From the NCBI GenBank assembly GCA_030597435.1, contig JAUVRV010000131.1, positions 1-7,162 of the forward strand: a stretch of DNA of 7,162 nucleotides, in the 5' to 3' direction. This DNA is from Gemmatimonadales bacterium (GTDB lineage: Bacteria; Gemmatimonadota; Gemmatimonadetes; Gemmatimonadales; GWC2-71-9). Below are positions 6,824-7,162 of this stretch, piece after piece. The notes under the pieces are model-generated. The model was not told the DNA's origin and did not search any database. It worked only from the letters and a program-made list of their open reading frames with translations. Position numbers and translations under genes: made by a program. Every line of letters starts with the position of its first letter. The first letter of the stretch is position 1.

Positions 6824-7008
6824 GTCTCTTGACGTCTCACGCTCACCAGCCGGTAAGTGAGGGCTCCTGAGGACAGCTCTTCCAAGGCCCTCGTAGTCAG
6901 CTTTTTCTCCAAGTCAACTGATCTGTCGCGCGGGAAATCGTTCACGAATCGCGCGAACTTCGATGCAACCAGAATCCCCAAGTACTTGTTGCCCGTCTTA
7001 TTTGCCAC
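6820..7008 (-). CDS. rpoZ: RNA polymerase omega subunit (start codon uncertain)
   Basis: Omega binds beta-prime, helps assemble core RNA polymerase, and in many bacteria contributes to ppGpp binding. The product contains the family core NKYLGILVASKFARFVNDF (residues 6-24 from the GTG), then KKLTTRALEEL and SGALTYRLV. At 62 residues from GTG 7008-7006 it is short and lacks the TPDEVA segment expected near the N-terminus. That segment is encoded immediately upstream in the same frame (7026-7006 reads IVTPDEV), which argues that translation begins before the GTG. No ATG, GTG or TTG exists in frame between the upstream stop (7044-7042) and 7008, so a non-canonical start, ACG at 7020-7018 or ATA at 7026-7024, is possible. 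The placement between a gmk-like position and coaBC matches many genomes. Family assignment is firm; the coordinates of the 5' end are not. Confidence 0.9.
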   Translation of the reverse strand: MANKTGNKYLGILVASKFARFVNDFPRDRSVDLEKKLTTRALEELSSGALTYRLVSVRRQET

Positions 7009-7026
7009 TTCATCCGGCGTAACTAT

Positions 7027-7043
7027 CTCCTTTGATGCTCCTT
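7027..7043 (-). promoter_or_regulatory. Two consecutive Shine-Dalgarno sequences before rpoZ
   Basis: On the minus strand AAGGAG (7043-7038) begins inside the TAA stop of the upstream gene, and a second site AAAGGAG (7033-7027) follows four bases later. The second site is 18 bases from the GTG at 7008, too far for efficient use, but six bases from an in-frame ACG (7020-7018). The first is 11 bases from an in-frame ATA (7026-7024). These are the strongest ribosome-binding sites in the window and argue that translation starts upstream of GTG 7008. Confidence 0.7.
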
Positions 7044-7162
7044 AATCTGAGGCCTGCTCGTCGGCAATAGCTGCCCAGTCGTGGCGCAGTTGCTCCAAAT
7101 CTTCCTGCCAACTCGCATTGCGGTCTGCCCGTCTTGCCTCTGAGTCGCTGGTCGCGCCGCCC
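7042..7162 (-). CDS. 3' end of an unidentified upstream gene (possibly gmk)
   Basis: Thirty-nine codons are readable from the right edge to TAA at 7044-7042. The peptide is charged and helix-like, including DRNASWQEDLEQLRHDWAA, and ends DEQASD. It has no motif that I recognise. The frame is chosen because the other two minus-strand frames run past this point to stops at the start of rpoZ (TGA, TAG) and give unconvincing composition, and because the stop overlaps a good ribosome-binding site for rpoZ. In many bacteria gmk (guanylate kinase) directly precedes rpoZ and coaBC, so a C-terminal tail of Gmk is the best guess, resting on position alone. It could equally be another small protein or a coiled-coil tail. 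Confidence 0.45.
   Translation of the reverse strand, partial: GGATSDSEARRADRNASWQEDLEQLRHDWAAIADEQASD

Noticed and set aside
1..7162. An undescribed defence, mobile or biosynthetic system.
   Set aside because: All sequence except about 35 bases before rpoZ is accounted for by recognisable housekeeping genes or the short upstream gene fragment; no transposase, integrase, toxin, nuclease cluster or repeat array is present.

Overview
The window is a dense run of ordinary bacterial housekeeping genes, all on the minus strand, so transcription runs from the right edge (7162) to the left edge (1). In that order I read: the 3' end of an unidentified gene (probably gmk, from position only), rpoZ, coaBC, a family 4 uracil-DNA glycosylase, dnaB, radA, ispD, a TsaC/Sua5 (YwlC-type) threonylcarbamoyl-AMP synthase, a YwlE-like low-molecular-weight phosphatase, and the N-terminal 107 codons of aroE, which runs off the left edge. 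No RNA gene, mobile element, CRISPR array, prophage gene or defence gene is visible. I see no credible gene on the plus strand; its long open frames are antisense to well-recognised genes.

The DNA is moderately GC-rich, with many GTG starts. The order rpoZ-coaBC-udg-dnaB-radA-ispD, followed by a TsaC/YwlE-type pair, resembles what I recall from Gemmatimonadota and relatives. That assignment is from memory and inference (about 0.6); the sequence itself only shows a GC-rich bacterium with a non-mevalonate isoprenoid pathway and its own CoA and shikimate pathways.

Layout: from rpoZ to aroE every gene overlaps the next. Five junctions are 4-bp stop/start overlaps (GTGA or ATGA) and three are longer (38, 11 and 35 bp). 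There is therefore essentially no intergenic DNA between 1 and about 7010, no room for terminators, and no promoter outside coding sequence. The set looks like one co-transcribed, translationally coupled unit. It joins RNA polymerase assembly (omega), CoA synthesis, DNA replication and repair (UDG, DnaB, RadA), isoprenoid precursor synthesis (IspD), tRNA t6A modification (TsaC), phosphoprotein turnover (YwlE-like) and aromatic amino acid synthesis (AroE). The products do not form one pathway; they are growth-linked functions sharing transcription.

I found no undescribed system. The points worth a second look are small: rpoZ lacks a canonical start codon where the family's N-terminus should begin, the YwlE-like phosphatase carries Ile at the arginine/tyrosine specificity position, CoaBC has Glu in place of the Cys found in the E. 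coli active-site flap, and an 8-bp tandem repeat is embedded in the long N-terminal linker of the glycosylase.
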